Shown here: piece by piece, positions 10,463 through 21,211 of the stretch
Position numbering within the stretch: position 1 is the stretch's first letter
Layout of the letters: every line of letters starts with the position of its first letter
From: Linanthus parryae
Taxonomy: Eukaryota > Streptophyta > Magnoliopsida > Ericales > Polemoniaceae
Length of the DNA: 64,000 bases
Direction: 5' to 3'
NCBI GenBank assembly: GCA_023055425.1
Contig: JALGPY010000003.1
Coordinates: 55,041,891-55,105,890, forward strand
The notes under the pieces: model-generated
Database searches by the model: none
Told to the model about the DNA's origin: nothing
The model's input: the letters and a program-made list of their open reading frames with translations, nothing else
Position numbers and translations under genes: made by a program

Positions 10463-11333
10463 TTCACGGGGGGAAATGGCGAAATTTTATGATATCCCAA
10501 CTCTATTCATCTGCACTATGAAGTCTTTGAAAACATGCATGGGCATCCACATTCATTGGTGTGACTGGTTGAAACTTTGACTCCCTTGGAATTCCAAGGA
10601 TCCAAAAAGATTTTTGCATTTGAATTAAATTCCATTCTAAATGAAAATTCCCTTCAGTAGAAGCATGCGGCCTTCCAAAATGCTTCTCAAGACATAAGCA
10701 GGTTGGGAACCCAACTTAGCCTCAAAAAAATATTTATCATGAAATATTTTGCTTTCAGCATCCATCCAGTGAGGCTGTTTGAATTTTTAATCAATCTCCA
10801 CCACTACTTTGAAAATAAGGATTTGTTAAAATCAACAATATCCTTAAACCAATACGTCCCTCTGCCTTAGAAAGCTTCATCTTGCTACAAACTATCCAAT
10901 TAATGATCTTCGTGTCACTTTGACAGAACCAGAATCCCTCATAAGTTTTTCACTTTTTAAAAAGTGCCTACAGGGAGAAGAAAACAGCTCATAGCAAAAT
11001 TAGGGATAGCTTGTACCACAATTTTGAGAAGAATCTCTTTTCCACCCATAGGGAAGTATTTTTCCGTCCATATACAAACTTTTTGATGATCTTTGTCTAT
11101 AGTATTACTAGATGTATCATTCTTGTTTCTTACAGTGGTGGTAGAAAGTCCCAGATATCTTCAATGGAAATCAACTTCCAGCACTCCACAAGCTTCACTA
11201 GTTGCCGATCTCATCCCAGGATGGACGTTTGCAGAGAAAGAAGCTGCTGACTTTGCTAAATTAATTCTTTGACCGGAACCTTTTTCATATAATGTAATAA
11301 TATTTAGCATTGATGTAGTGTTTGTAATGTCAG

Positions 11334-11860
11334 CTATGGTAAAAATAAACTATCATCTGCGAAGAGCAAGTGTGAGACCATAGGTCCACTCCTAGAAGCC
11401 TTCACACCGAGAAGTTGCCAATTTAATATTGCGGCCGCAATGGGACGAGACAGCCCCGCGCTACAGATTAAGAACATATAAGTTGACAACGGGCAACCTT
11501 GGCGAAGGCCCCGCTTAGGTATGACTTTACCATAAATTTCCCCAATTATCAAAAAAGAGTATCGGACCAATTCAAGACACTTAGAAATTAGACTGATCCA
11601 TCTAACGCCAAAGTCCATTCAGAAATGAAGCTTTTTAGGTAACACCATTCCGCTCTTTTATACGCTTTTGACATATCCACATTTTGTGCATCTTAACCTT
11701 TTTATCCTTTACTCTGGTGCTCATACTATGAATGACCTTGAAAGTAGTTAATATGTTGTCTGAGATTTTACGATTGCGGACAAAAACACTATGTGACTCC
11801 CCAATAAGTTTTTGAAATTAATTGGGTAGCAACAAGTTTATAGATCATAGAGCACAAAGA
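11334..11860 (-). pseudogene. LINE reverse transcriptase fragment
   Basis: An upstream frame reads LIGESHSVFVRNRKISDNILTTFKVIHSM, like the SAFV.gR.I.DNil motif. The 11618-11334 frame continues with GKVIPKRGLRQGCPLSTYMF and ends with LLFADDSLFL, which contains the catalytic ADD of the RT active site. The two parts are in different frames with stops between. Confidence 0.85.
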
Positions 11861-11957
11861 AACTACTGTATACTGCCTTCGCGACTGTTTTACTTTTGGG
11901 ATAAGTGTTATGATTTTGCAGTAAAACTCAACAAGGCTTCCACCCCTATTCAAAATA

Positions 11958-12206
11958 TTAAGATAGGTCAGTTTTCACATTAATGTCTGCTGACCACATT
12001 AAGGATATCCCCCACTGCGGCCTTACTTCCACATGCAGACCATTGCGATATTGTAAATTTTGCCGAATTTTCTCCATCTTCTTCACACTCAGCTTCATTT
12101 CCATTAAGAAAACAATTTCAGACTTGTTACCCATCTCTTCATCGCGAAGGATTAGGAAAGTATCGGGGTTTCCCAGCCCCCGGACGTTCCAACTTAAGAG
12201 ATTCAT
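11958..12206 (-). pseudogene. LINE endonuclease N-terminal fragment
   Basis: MNLLSWNVRGLGNP followed by SEIVFLMEMKL matches the first two motifs (N and E) of the endonuclease/exonuclease/phosphatase domain at the start of plant LINE ORF2. The catalytic D and H motifs downstream are lost, consistent with an internal deletion. Confidence 0.85.
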
Positions 12207-12923
12207 TGGGATGGACGATGCTCCACCGCAGCCACATCCAAAGAATTTTCATTTGGACTTGCTGAGTCATTTTCATGATCCGACGTTTCTAGGTCCGGTG
12301 ATAGAGCACCTGGTACCGCATTCATATCCATTTGTCTTCCTTTTTGTGTGCCTTGGAATTTTGCAATCTTTATTGTCTTGGGATTGAAGACTGTATCCGA
12401 TAATTTCCTTTTGGACGAATTGTTATCATCATCTTTAACATATTTTCCTTTATTCCTCGCATACACTTTCCAGTTGCCTCTAGCTACAGCCTAGGATGAT
12501 TGGATAATAACTTCGATCTTTGGTAAAAGAGAACTCAATTTTGATGCTTGCTCCACTACTTTCATACTATTTTGAGTCAGAGGTTTAACTTTAGATATGC
12601 TGCTACTTAGCTTCTTTGCTATACTAACACCCCCATATGCAAGGATGACTTTATCTTACCCAAAAGGGTTAGAGTCGTCAGCAGGAGGGGCTGGGACGAC
12701 TTTCTCCATAGAAATCGTTAAAACCCCTGGGTTTGGGCCGGACCGTATTGAGCATACTGGGGAAGTGCTAGGAGTACTCAGATCGGACAGAGCCAAATTT
12801 CCTACAACGATATTAGTGGATTCTTCTAAAACCTCATTGTTTACCACATTGGTAATCCGCATATGAGCCGGTTCTGTTTCAGTCACATCCATTGCAGTTT
12901 CACTACCCTTGTTTTTGTTCAGA

Positions 12924-13192
12924 TCACAGTTTTGGCTTAGGGTTTCCTCTCTGCATTTCTTTGGGGTGGAACAGAATCCAAACACCATAACCAATATCCA
13001 TATTATCCCTTATATCTTGTGGAGTTATCTCATAATGATCACCTTCGTGAGTAACGCAACCGCACGTATCACAAAGTGGGGAGTCTCTCATATTTAAAAG
13101 CCAACCAAATAAATTTAGATTTTCCTTGAATATGCACACCCCTAGGTAGAGACTCTGCTATGGGAAACCGACCTCTGACCCTAATAATGTTT
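12924..13192 (-). pseudogene. LINE ORF1 (gag-like) zinc-knuckle fragment
   Basis: Minus-strand frames give IRVRGRFPIAESLPRGVHIQGKS and KYERLPTL, then CDTCGCVTHEGDH, the pattern of a plant LINE gag C-terminal zinc knuckle (YERLP..C..CG..GH). The stretch 12203-12994 is probably the rest of this ORF in broken frames. Similarity stops at 13192, where the next element begins. Confidence 0.6.
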
Positions 13193-14556
13193 AGGGTAAA
13201 AGACAGTTTGCTCCCTTCACGTTTGGAGAAATACCAGATTACTCCCTGCCTTATTAGCAATCCAGAAAACCTCCTTGTAACAGAAAATTCAAATTCAAAA
13301 AACCTCCTTCTGTCAAAATCCGTCCAGTTAGTGCACATTTCAAATATTTATGACTGTTTTGCCCCTTTGAGAGTTAAAAGGCCAAAACACTCTCATAATT
13401 TAGAAGGACTCACTATCCTTTGTAACACATTTACCAGTAATAAGTATCACTTCAAAAAACTATTAGTCCATGATTGGCCCCAATTTTCTTCAAATAACAA
13501 ACTAGCATACCAATTCAATTGAACAAAACTCACAAAAATACCACCATCCCAGTCCAGTTGAACAAAACTCAAAAAATATACCAACATCTCAAACTAGCAT
13601 ACCAATCCAGTTGAATGAGGGGGTTTTGGGATAGGGTCAATTTGGTGATTTTCTGAGTTTGGGTGTGATAGAGTAATGGTAGGTGTTATTTGTGTGGTCG
13701 ACATCGGTGATGAAGGTGGTGGTGGCAGGGGATTGAAACTCAGCAACCTTACCGCTGCCTCAACCATCCCTTCATTCAATCCCCCTCGACTTCCAATCGA
13801 CCCAACCAAAAAAACCATCTAGAATGTCTTCGTAGGAATGATACATTCGCCAATATACCTTCGATTTAAAAAAACACTACCCCAATCTAGACCAGACCGA
13901 TTGAAACTAGGTCAGCCGAACAACAGATTTTCCCCAAACTTTACCCATTTCTTACTTAATCTACGATTTCTTATCGTCTGATGAATCCTCGTATACCAGA
14001 ATAAAAAAGGTAAACAAATCTGTAGATCCGAGAAGGGGGAAGATGAAGAGCAAGAAAAAGAAGAAAGAGGATGACGATGAAGATAAAGGCGAATAATCAG
14101 CAGCTAAAGTGGCGGCGTGTCTCAACCGGCAGCGGCGATCCTCCCTAAAGTCGTCTCTCTGGCTCTCCTCTGCCTCGAACCCAAATCTGGGCTTTAAAGA
14201 ATAGGCGGGAGGTCGGTAGTAGGCGGAGGCCGCTGGTGGCGGAGGCTATGGTGGACGGTGGCTTCTCCTCCTCCTCCTCCTCTTTGCGTTCCTCCTTCTA
14301 ACTCTTCTTTTTCATATATTTTTTTTTTCTTCTTTCTTTTAACTTATTGAATTGGTTTCATGTGGGTTCAGTGAGCTGTAAGGGGATGTGGTATGGGTTT
14401 TTTTTTTGGGTCAAAGGGGTACCAGGGTCATTTAACATGGCTAGTTAACGTCTGTTAGCCTCCGTTAGTCTTCAAACTTTTTTTTGAATTGCTAATAAGC
14501 CAGGGAGAAAACATGTATTTTTCCGAACGTGAAGGGAGCAAACTGTCTTTTACCCT
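13193..14556. mobile_element. Long-TIR DNA element (possible MULE / Pack-MULE)
   Basis: The ends are inverted repeats of about 100 bp. Both read inward AGGGTAAAAGACAGTTTGCT, then CCCTTCACGTT and, further in, gcttattagcaatt (13193-13290 and the complement of 14456-14556). The 1.36 kb interior has no transposase frame. Part of it (about 14040-14290) is GC-rich and gene-like in composition, next to a (TCC)n tract. Long TIRs with an unrelated interior suggest a Mutator-like element that may hold captured sequence. I could not find a 9-bp target duplication, so the class is provisional. Confidence 0.5.
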
Positions 14557-14739
14557 AAAATTTATACCATCTTCACTTTTGATCCTTCCTTCTGAGGTGA
14601 CTATCCATAACCATCCTTCACTAGGAAGGATCTGAAGACTTGGGCTTGTGAAGCTAGTGACTTGGGTTGCACCATCCATGTGTCTTGGGCTGCACCGCTC
14701 TTCTTGGGAATGTGCCTAATACATTTTAAAAACAAAATT

Positions 14740-15431
14740 TTCCCATTGAAAGCCCATGGACCTCCAGAAGCAACTCGGTCAAGGCATGCAAGGGAAAACG
14801 ATCAAGAAATTATTAAAATCAACTTCAGTTATGCATACCTCGCTACCGCTCTTACAGATCCTCTGAAGCATGTTGTGCGTATATTGATCGGGTCTTCCGA
14901 GATAAAGGTCCAATCGAGCGCCGGGGTGGGAGATGTTGATAGGGAATTCAAGCGCCGGGGTGGTAATTCAAGACGAGGCTAGGGCGATATTGGCTGCGGG
15001 TTCCTACCCGACTAGGTTGTGTTTTTCGGCGAAATGTGCAGAGCCAAAAGCTGCAACTTATGCGATGGATCTAGCAATTCGTCGGGGACACAAGAAAGTT
15101 ATTCTTGAAGGGGACGCTAAAGTGCTCATCAAGGAAATTTCGGATCGCCACAAAGGTATTGGTGCTACGGATATTACAGACTGAAGACGAGATAACTTTT
15201 CTACTATCTATGGTAAGTTTCTTAATGAATGGTCAATCAATTTTACTCCATTGAAAGGGAACAAGTTAGCCCACAACCTTGTTGTTACTTTCCAAAATTC
15301 GAATGTACAACTTAAATGGTATTCTGATTTTCCAGATAAGTTAATAGAGTTAGCACGAAAAGATGTAATAGTTGAGAACCAGTTCCCGCCGTAGTACGTT
15401 TCTTTCAATACAATTCTATTTCCCTAAAAAA
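14740..15431 (+). mobile_element. 5'-truncated LINE 3' end (RNase H plus tail)
   Basis: Plus-strand frames give EIIKINFSYAY near 14808, then after a frameshift NSSAGVVIQDEARAILAAGSYPT, EPKAATYAMDLAIRRGHKKVILEGDAKVLIKEI, and later NEWSINFTPLKGNKLAHNLV to a stop at 15394. These are RNase H motifs including the second Glu and third Asp. The tail ends ttccctaaaaaa, as in many plant LINEs. It ends 294 bp upstream of the NTF2 start codon. Confidence 0.75.
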
Positions 15432-15724
15432 GAAACCTCAAACTTTGAGATTAGCTTTGACACCCCACGTCAAAAAGCAGAGCGTTTATTGTACGCTATA
15501 CGTGCGTACTGCGTCCCGTAATCATAGAAGATACGGAGAAAAAATTATTCAATACCAACGGAGCATTTCACGTGGTTAAATCCCCACCCTCCTTCCCATA
15601 TAAATTCCTCCCTCCATTTACATTTCCCCCATATCTCTCTCTCTCATCATCCCCTACCTGTAACCCCAACCGTTTCCCCCAAAATCAAAACCAGAGAACA
15701 CTCGGACACCGTGATTCGCCGGCG
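15432..15724 (+). promoter_or_regulatory. NTF2 promoter and 5' UTR
   Basis: A G-box CACGTG lies at 15569-15574 and a TATA box (TATAAAT) at 15599-15605. A pyrimidine patch (tctctctctctc) begins about 15633, near where transcription should start. The ATG is about 126 nt past the TATA box. The promoter is compact because a LINE tail ends at 15431. Confidence 0.65.
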
Positions 15725-18700
15725 ATGGATCCAGATGCGGTGTCGAAAGCCTTCGTCGAGCACTACTACTCCACCTTCGACGCCAACCGATCGGCCCTCG
15801 CCAACTTGTACCAGGACTCTTCGATGTTGACCTTCGAAGGCCAGAAGATCCAGGGCTCTCAGAACATCGTCGCTAAACTCACCAGCCTTCCCTTCCAGCA
15901 GTGCAAGCACACCATCTCCACCGTCGATTGCCAGCCCTCCGGCCCCGCCGGCGGCATGCTCGTCTTCGTCAGCGGGAACCTTCAACTTGCCGGCGAACAG
16001 CATGCTCTCAAGTTCAGTCAGGTATGATACTCTCAGTCGGTGAATTTTACTTCCTAGTTGTGGCTTTGATCTGTGGATTGGAGTTGTTGAGACTGATCTG
16101 TGGATAGGAGTTAGGTCAATTCGGTTCTCCGAAGTGCTGATTATGATTTCCCTTGCGATTGCGATGTTTGATTTGAAGTTGAAGTTGATTATTCGTCTGC
16201 TTGGAGGTCTAACTAGCATTTTTGTGGTATTAGTAGTATTTGATTTTGTTGGTGATCTGTGTTGCTACTGGGCTGTGTATTGTGTGTGGTCAATGCATGA
16301 GCTCAAGAAGGTGTGCTTTCCTCAGTTGAACTACTAGCATTTTTTTACTTACTTGGCGTCTATGGATAACCAGGATAACACATAATTTGAGGCAAAATTT
16401 GTCTGCGGATATAAAATTGATTTGTTTTTATTTCTCGAGAACACTGAATAAGGAATTTTAGTTATATTAGTACTTTAGTAGTATTAGTAGTATTTGATTT
16501 TGTTGGTGATCTATGTTGCTACTGGGCTGTGTATTGTGTGTGCCTTGAGATGTGGTCAATGCATGAGCTGAAGAAGGTGTGCTTTCCTCAGTTGAACTAC
16601 TAGCATTTTTTACTTAACCAGGATAACACCTAATTTGGGGCAAAATTTGTCTGCGAATATAAAATTGATTTGTTTTTATTTCTCGAGGACACCGAATAAG
16701 GAATTTTAGTTGTATAGTTAGTGTAAAGAGTACTCAATGCTGCATAGTTTAATGAAAAAACAAATAGAGAAATCTGATTTCTGCTATGAAAATATGATGA
16801 GGACCCTGTTATAGTGCAATGTCTGTAAGAGGTAATGTCCTCATGGTGGTCCAAATTTGGATTTGCTGGGGTCTTTCTGGAACTATGATTTGCATTATCC
16901 GAAGATACTGAGTGAGGAAAAATGGAGATGAAGGACAATTGATGTCTTTTATTAGATATGGGATTCATGGTGTCTTAAGATGGAAGACCCATGGTCTATC
17001 CCTATCCTAAATGAGAAGACATATGTTTGAATGGCATTTTTTTTTATCTAAACTAAGTTTTTCGTTCCACAAAATGCTAATAAGAACCAATTTCTCGTTC
17101 TGCTAATGAATAGTACTTCTAATACTCTTTTGATTTCAAACTAAAAGTCACCAAAATCTATTAACTGGCTAGGAGTTCAGTGAACTGAATGCTTCCGACG
17201 GTCTTAACAACGTAGGAGGCAGGAACGGGAAACTCAATTTATGTGTCATTTAACCATTCATGGAATTTTTTCAAGCTTTCCAGTAGTTCATTTCTTATTA
17301 CTTTCCTAGTTTAGTTATGATTCTTATTTTCGTTTCGTCATATTCCTTTCTCTTAGTTTTCCAACGTCACTACATGTAAATGAACTGTATAATATTTAAC
17401 TTATGGCTAAGAGCTGATCTTGCATGTCAACCTCTGCCTTTTCCCCTTTGCTGTGTTATCATGTCCGTTGAACTAACGGTTTCACCTCTTTTATCTCTGA
17501 TTACTTTTGTTATCATATCTTTAGCTCTGTGGTAGTAATGAACAAGCAGTTTTCTGGTGTATGAAACTCTATACTGGAAAATTCTTGCTCTAGAGTAATG
17601 TCAGGCTATGGCTCTGTTTGGATGAGCTAGTTTATTATTGTACTCTTTTGACCTCAACCACTCATTTCAATAATCTACTATCTCATAATCTATTTATCTA
17701 GCTCACCCGAATCTATAATGAGAAATATGGCCCTGTCGTCCCAATTAATGAGAAATATCTGCATGCATGATGCATACGAAAGTGATTTCTCTCCCCAAGC
17801 TGGTAACAATTGTCATTTTCCCTAAGAGCGGATACCAGAATCTGCCAACAAATATTGAACATCTAAGTTACCTGAACTACTAGAAACGAGTGTCAGGTTA
17901 GCTAAGTGTTCATACAAAACATTAGATTTGTTCTAGGTCCAGTGTGCAAAGGTCATACGAACAATTCATACTTTCTTTTTTTGCTACATAATTTCTTCTG
18001 TAGGGAGGAGTGATGGTATGTATGCTGACAAAATAGGCGCTTGTTTGACATTCATAAGCCATAAGTCAAGTTATGTTCATGGTTGATGTGGTAACTAATC
18101 TGTTGTAGGCATATTGGGAGGGCATATATCAGGCTATATATCAAGAACTTATCTGATACTTCTAACAACTACTAGCCAGTATCTTGTGTTCAACATTCTG
18201 CTTCATATTAGTAATAGATGCTATACCTGCAATCCAAGAGGCACCATTGCTGGCTGATGCAATGTTGACTTGGCCTGGAGGTCTGTTTTAATAGTTTGTC
18301 CAGGCCATCAGTCCCCTATAAAGGACAAGGTTGGCATCCTGATTAACCAGGGAGAGAAGGGGTTGTATCTCTTGGGTCACACCACTGTAAGTTCTGTGCC
18401 GTTTCTGTGTCCCTATGATTAGGGGTTTCCATCTGATAGCACGCCAGTTTTCATGGGGCTTTCCTCTAGGACTGCGTAGTTGTCTTCCTCACCTTCTCTA
18501 GCGACCTCATCAATTTAGGATTTACCACTATTCTCTTGACCCCAATACATAATTAGTGCTGATATGCTTGTTTCTTGGCTGGGCTGAGGAATAGGATTTT
18601 TCAAGTATATATTGACAATGACAGATTTTGACATTGTATATTATCAGTTTTTACTATAATATGATTACTGCTAATATCATATGCCGTCATCTTGTCGGGT

Positions 18701-19893
18701 ATTTATCACATGCTACCATACAATCATATGTACAGAAATATTCTTCTCTGATATTTAGTGAAGAAGTTGAGTTTCTAGATTATCTCACCAAATCTATTAT
18801 TATTCTAGGGACACGGTCATTTGTTGTATCAGAGTAAACATCCCTTGGACAATAGAATGCCCACTATTTTTTATATAAAGTTAGTGGTATTGATTTGGAA
18901 GTAGTACAAGAGAAGAAATCGTTGTTTTACTATGTTTGCATTGATAGGAAGAGATGAGAGGAGGCAGTGAGATCTACTAACCTGGAGCTGTAATTTTTCA
19001 ATGCTTCATCATGTCCTCTAATATCCCGTCCCACTTTGAAAACTTGTGAGTGTGGAGTCTGGTATGTAGTGTGGACCTTGTAGTTGACTACCAGCACGTT
19101 GAGGCTCAATTATTTTTGATCTAGTGTTTCGGATCAAGAAGTTGCTTGAACAACAACCAGATTGGGTCAGTATGGTCGTTACATGTGCAAAGTCACTCTT
19201 TAGTAGTCGTTTGGTCTCTGCCCTTTCTCTACGACTTTGCTCTCTTCAACCGTAATCTTAATAATTTAAGGTTTTTCGTTGTTAAGTAGCCATTTAAATT
19301 GTTATATTACTCGTTATTTGTTTTGTAAAATACGAAGGACCTACCCAAATTTCCTCAAAACCTGTACCAGTACTATAAAAGGGAGTAATTATTGCATAGT
19401 GCATACAAACTATACCTTCTTGAGATATCTTTTACAATTGACCATCAAAATATATCGATGATTTGATAAATGGAATTCCGATATCCCCAATCGGATTTGA
19501 CAATTACGTTTCCTACAACTCCGGTATTCAGCGGAGAAGTGACGTGTAATAACCCAGTGCCTGTCTGTTCTTACAAAATAAACTCATGTCAAAGGTTCTA
19601 CTTTATTAGTAATTGTGTTATTCTAATTCATCTGATGTGTATACTGATTTGGTATTCCCAGTTTTATGCTATCCTATTGATTGTTATGTTCTCTTTTCCC
19701 TTTGTGCCACAAAAGGATCATATTTCTATTTCAATAAAAGAATAAACATGCTTCACTGATAGATACTACTTGGTACTTGATTCCGTGATATTAAAGAGGT
19801 ATACAATTTTTGCTGCAGATGTTCCATTTGATGCCGACTCCACAGGGTAGTTTTTACGTGTTCAACGACATTTTCCGGTTGAACTATGCATGA
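15725..19893 (+). CDS. NTF2: Nuclear transport factor 2 (two exons)
   Basis: This small dimeric carrier binds Ran-GDP and FG-nucleoporins and returns Ran to the nucleus. Exon 1 is 15725-16021 (99 codons, MDPDAVSKAFVEHYYSTFD through HALKFSQ) and ends at the donor CAG|GTATGA. Exon 2 is 19819-19893 (MFHLMPTPQGSFYVFNDIFRLNYA, stop TGA) after the acceptor tgctgcag. Together they give 123 residues, the normal plant NTF2 length, with phase 0 at the junction. I chose the ATG at 15725 because the family starts MDPDAV; an in-frame ATG at 15572 lies upstream of the TATA box. The protein matches Arabidopsis NTF2A/B almost throughout, so the gene is probably functional. Confidence 0.95.
16022..19818 (+). 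other. NTF2 intron (3.8 kb)
   Basis: It starts GTATGA and ends TTGCTGCAG. It contains a diverged tandem duplication (16230-16720) and no recognisable gene. Short open frames inside have no family resemblance. A small palindromic stretch around 17610-17710 (gagctag ... ctagctc) could be a decayed MITE but was not resolved. Confidence 0.85.
16230..16720. repeat. Tandem duplication (period about 254 bp) in the NTF2 intron
   Basis: Copies start at about 16230 and 16484 (ttagtagtatttgatttt). Both contain ctgggctgtgtattgtgtg, gtcaatgcatgagct and tttgtttttatttctcgag. Small indels separate them, including an 18-bp loss in copy 2 (acttggcgtctatggata) and an extra ccttgagat in copy 2. Confidence 0.85.
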
Positions 19894-20297
19894 AGTCAGT
19901 TGATGGTTTCGAAAAGAAACAATGGAGGAGGGTTACATGATGATGTCGGCTGTTTCAGATTACGCTCTATTAATGTGTGGTTAGATTTTTCATTTTACTT
20001 TTGTGGTTGGATGATCTCGCCAACTCGGGTAGTCCATTTTATCTTTTGGTTTATTGACTTGGAGATCACTTTGTTTGAATTGGCTGAAATGGTGAAAGGT
20101 GACTTTTCATATCTGTTTCTTTGGTTTGTTTGTGGATCTTGCATCTGTTTGTCCAGAGCGGCGCTTCTGATACTGGAAGTATATTAGACTTTTCTTGATG
20201 TCATGTCCTTTTGACAGTATTTTTTTCTTTCGATTCCTCTTGGAATACCACTGAAAGTACTGTTAAACTCTTCTTGGTCTGTTTCTTTTACGCAATA
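19894..20297 (+). other. NTF2 3' UTR and flank
   Basis: No gene is visible. The region is T-rich with repeated tcttggt and tgtttctt phrases. The open frame at 19900-20187 shows no domain. Confidence 0.5.
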
Positions 20298-20519
20298 CTT
20301 GTCTGTTTCTTCTTGGTTTGACTTTTTCATTCGTAACTCAGTCATTTTCACCCGGAAATTTGAATAGCAATATGATGCAAGAACAATTTGGTAGTTTTTG
20401 CGTGGTGTTCAACACCATGCAAAAACTACCAAATTCTTAAATCGTATGCTAATCAAATAACAGTGTCAAAGTGAGCCGATGAATAGTGGTAAAAGTCAAC
20501 TAAGAAGAAACATAGGAAG
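20298..20519. mobile_element. Stowaway-like MITE 1
   Basis: 222 bp flanked by TA (20296-20297 and 20520-20521). Inverted ends: CTTGTCTGTTTCTTCTTGG on the left and the complement of aagaagaaacataggaag on the right. The centre has a near-perfect hairpin (tttggtagtttttgc ... gcaaaaactaccaaa). No coding content. Confidence 0.7.
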
Positions 20520-20521
20520 TA

Positions 20522-20779
20522 CTACATCCGTTTCTTCCCTTTCAACTTATGTTGACTTTTTTACCCGTTTCTGGGTCACTTTCACTCGGTGATTTGGATA
20601 GCAAAACGATATAATTTTTTGACAATTTTTTCATAGTATTGTAGAGTAAAGTTTACTCTACAAGATAATGCTAAAACTACCAAATTAGTGTATCGTTTTG
20701 CTCACCAAATCGTCGGGTCAAAGTGACCCAGTAAATAGTGTCGAAAAGTGAAATAAGCTGAAAGAGAAGAAACAGGTAG
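20522..20779. mobile_element. Stowaway-like MITE 2
   Basis: 258 bp with TA at 20520-20521 and 20780-20781. Ends: CTACATCCGTTTCTTCCC and the complement of gaagaaacaggtag. Subterminal inverted repeat gggtcactttcactcgg against cgggtcaaagtgaccc; the centre pairs gtagagtaaa with tttactctac. It shares one TA with MITE 1. Confidence 0.8.
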
Positions 20780-20781
20780 TA

Positions 20782-21211
20782 TATCTTTCTTCTGATTCCT
20801 CTTAGAATCCTGACGGATACCAGTTTCAGCTGTAATGTTATTTATTGCTGACGATTTCTGGAAAATCATATCATGTTGTCAAGAGCTAAAACTGCAACAC
20901 TCTACCTATCTCCGGGCAATTGGGTTTAGAGTATACAATAGTGAGTTTACAACCCTAAGCACGGCCTGGAAGCTTGCACTCAGTTCGTATATGTCAAACA
21001 GTCAAAGCATTACGTGTGTAGCTTTGATTTATGAACTTGCTGAGCGCTTCTAGATATCACGGAACAGGAAATAGTAGGAGATTTTTATTGACTTACAGTT
21101 GACCGATTGAACACAAGAAAACTGCAATTTCGCAAACAGATGCTTCCGTATACTATTACAATCCAAACCAGTAAAAAAGTTTCCTCCAACATCCAAGTTT
21201 TGGGAGTATCA
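20782..21211. other. Intergenic region between NTF2 and the membrane-protein gene
   Basis: No gene was recognised. The two genes converge here, so their 3' UTRs (NTF2 on plus, the membrane protein on minus) probably lie in this stretch and just left of it. The frame at 20835-21053 has no known domain. Confidence 0.4.

Larger units (their letters stand above)
9375..13192 (-). mobile_element. Decayed L1-type LINE retrotransposon
   Basis: Minus-strand fragments appear in the correct LINE order: gag zinc knuckle (about 13180-13060), endonuclease (12206-11958), reverse transcriptase (about 11860-11334), RT-associated zinc-binding domain (10462-10241) and RNase H (about 9862-9420). Frames are broken many times. 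At 3.8 kb it is shorter than intact plant LINEs of about 6 kb; most of the endonuclease and the N-terminal RT region are missing. Its 5' side stops at the TIR of the next element at 13193. Confidence 0.85.

Noticed and set aside
15572..15724. Upstream in-frame ATG for NTF2
   Set aside because: It lies upstream of the TATA box, and the family starts MDPDAV at 15725.
17610..17710. Palindromic stretch in the NTF2 intron resembling a Tourist MITE
   Set aside because: Arms are short and no target duplication was found.
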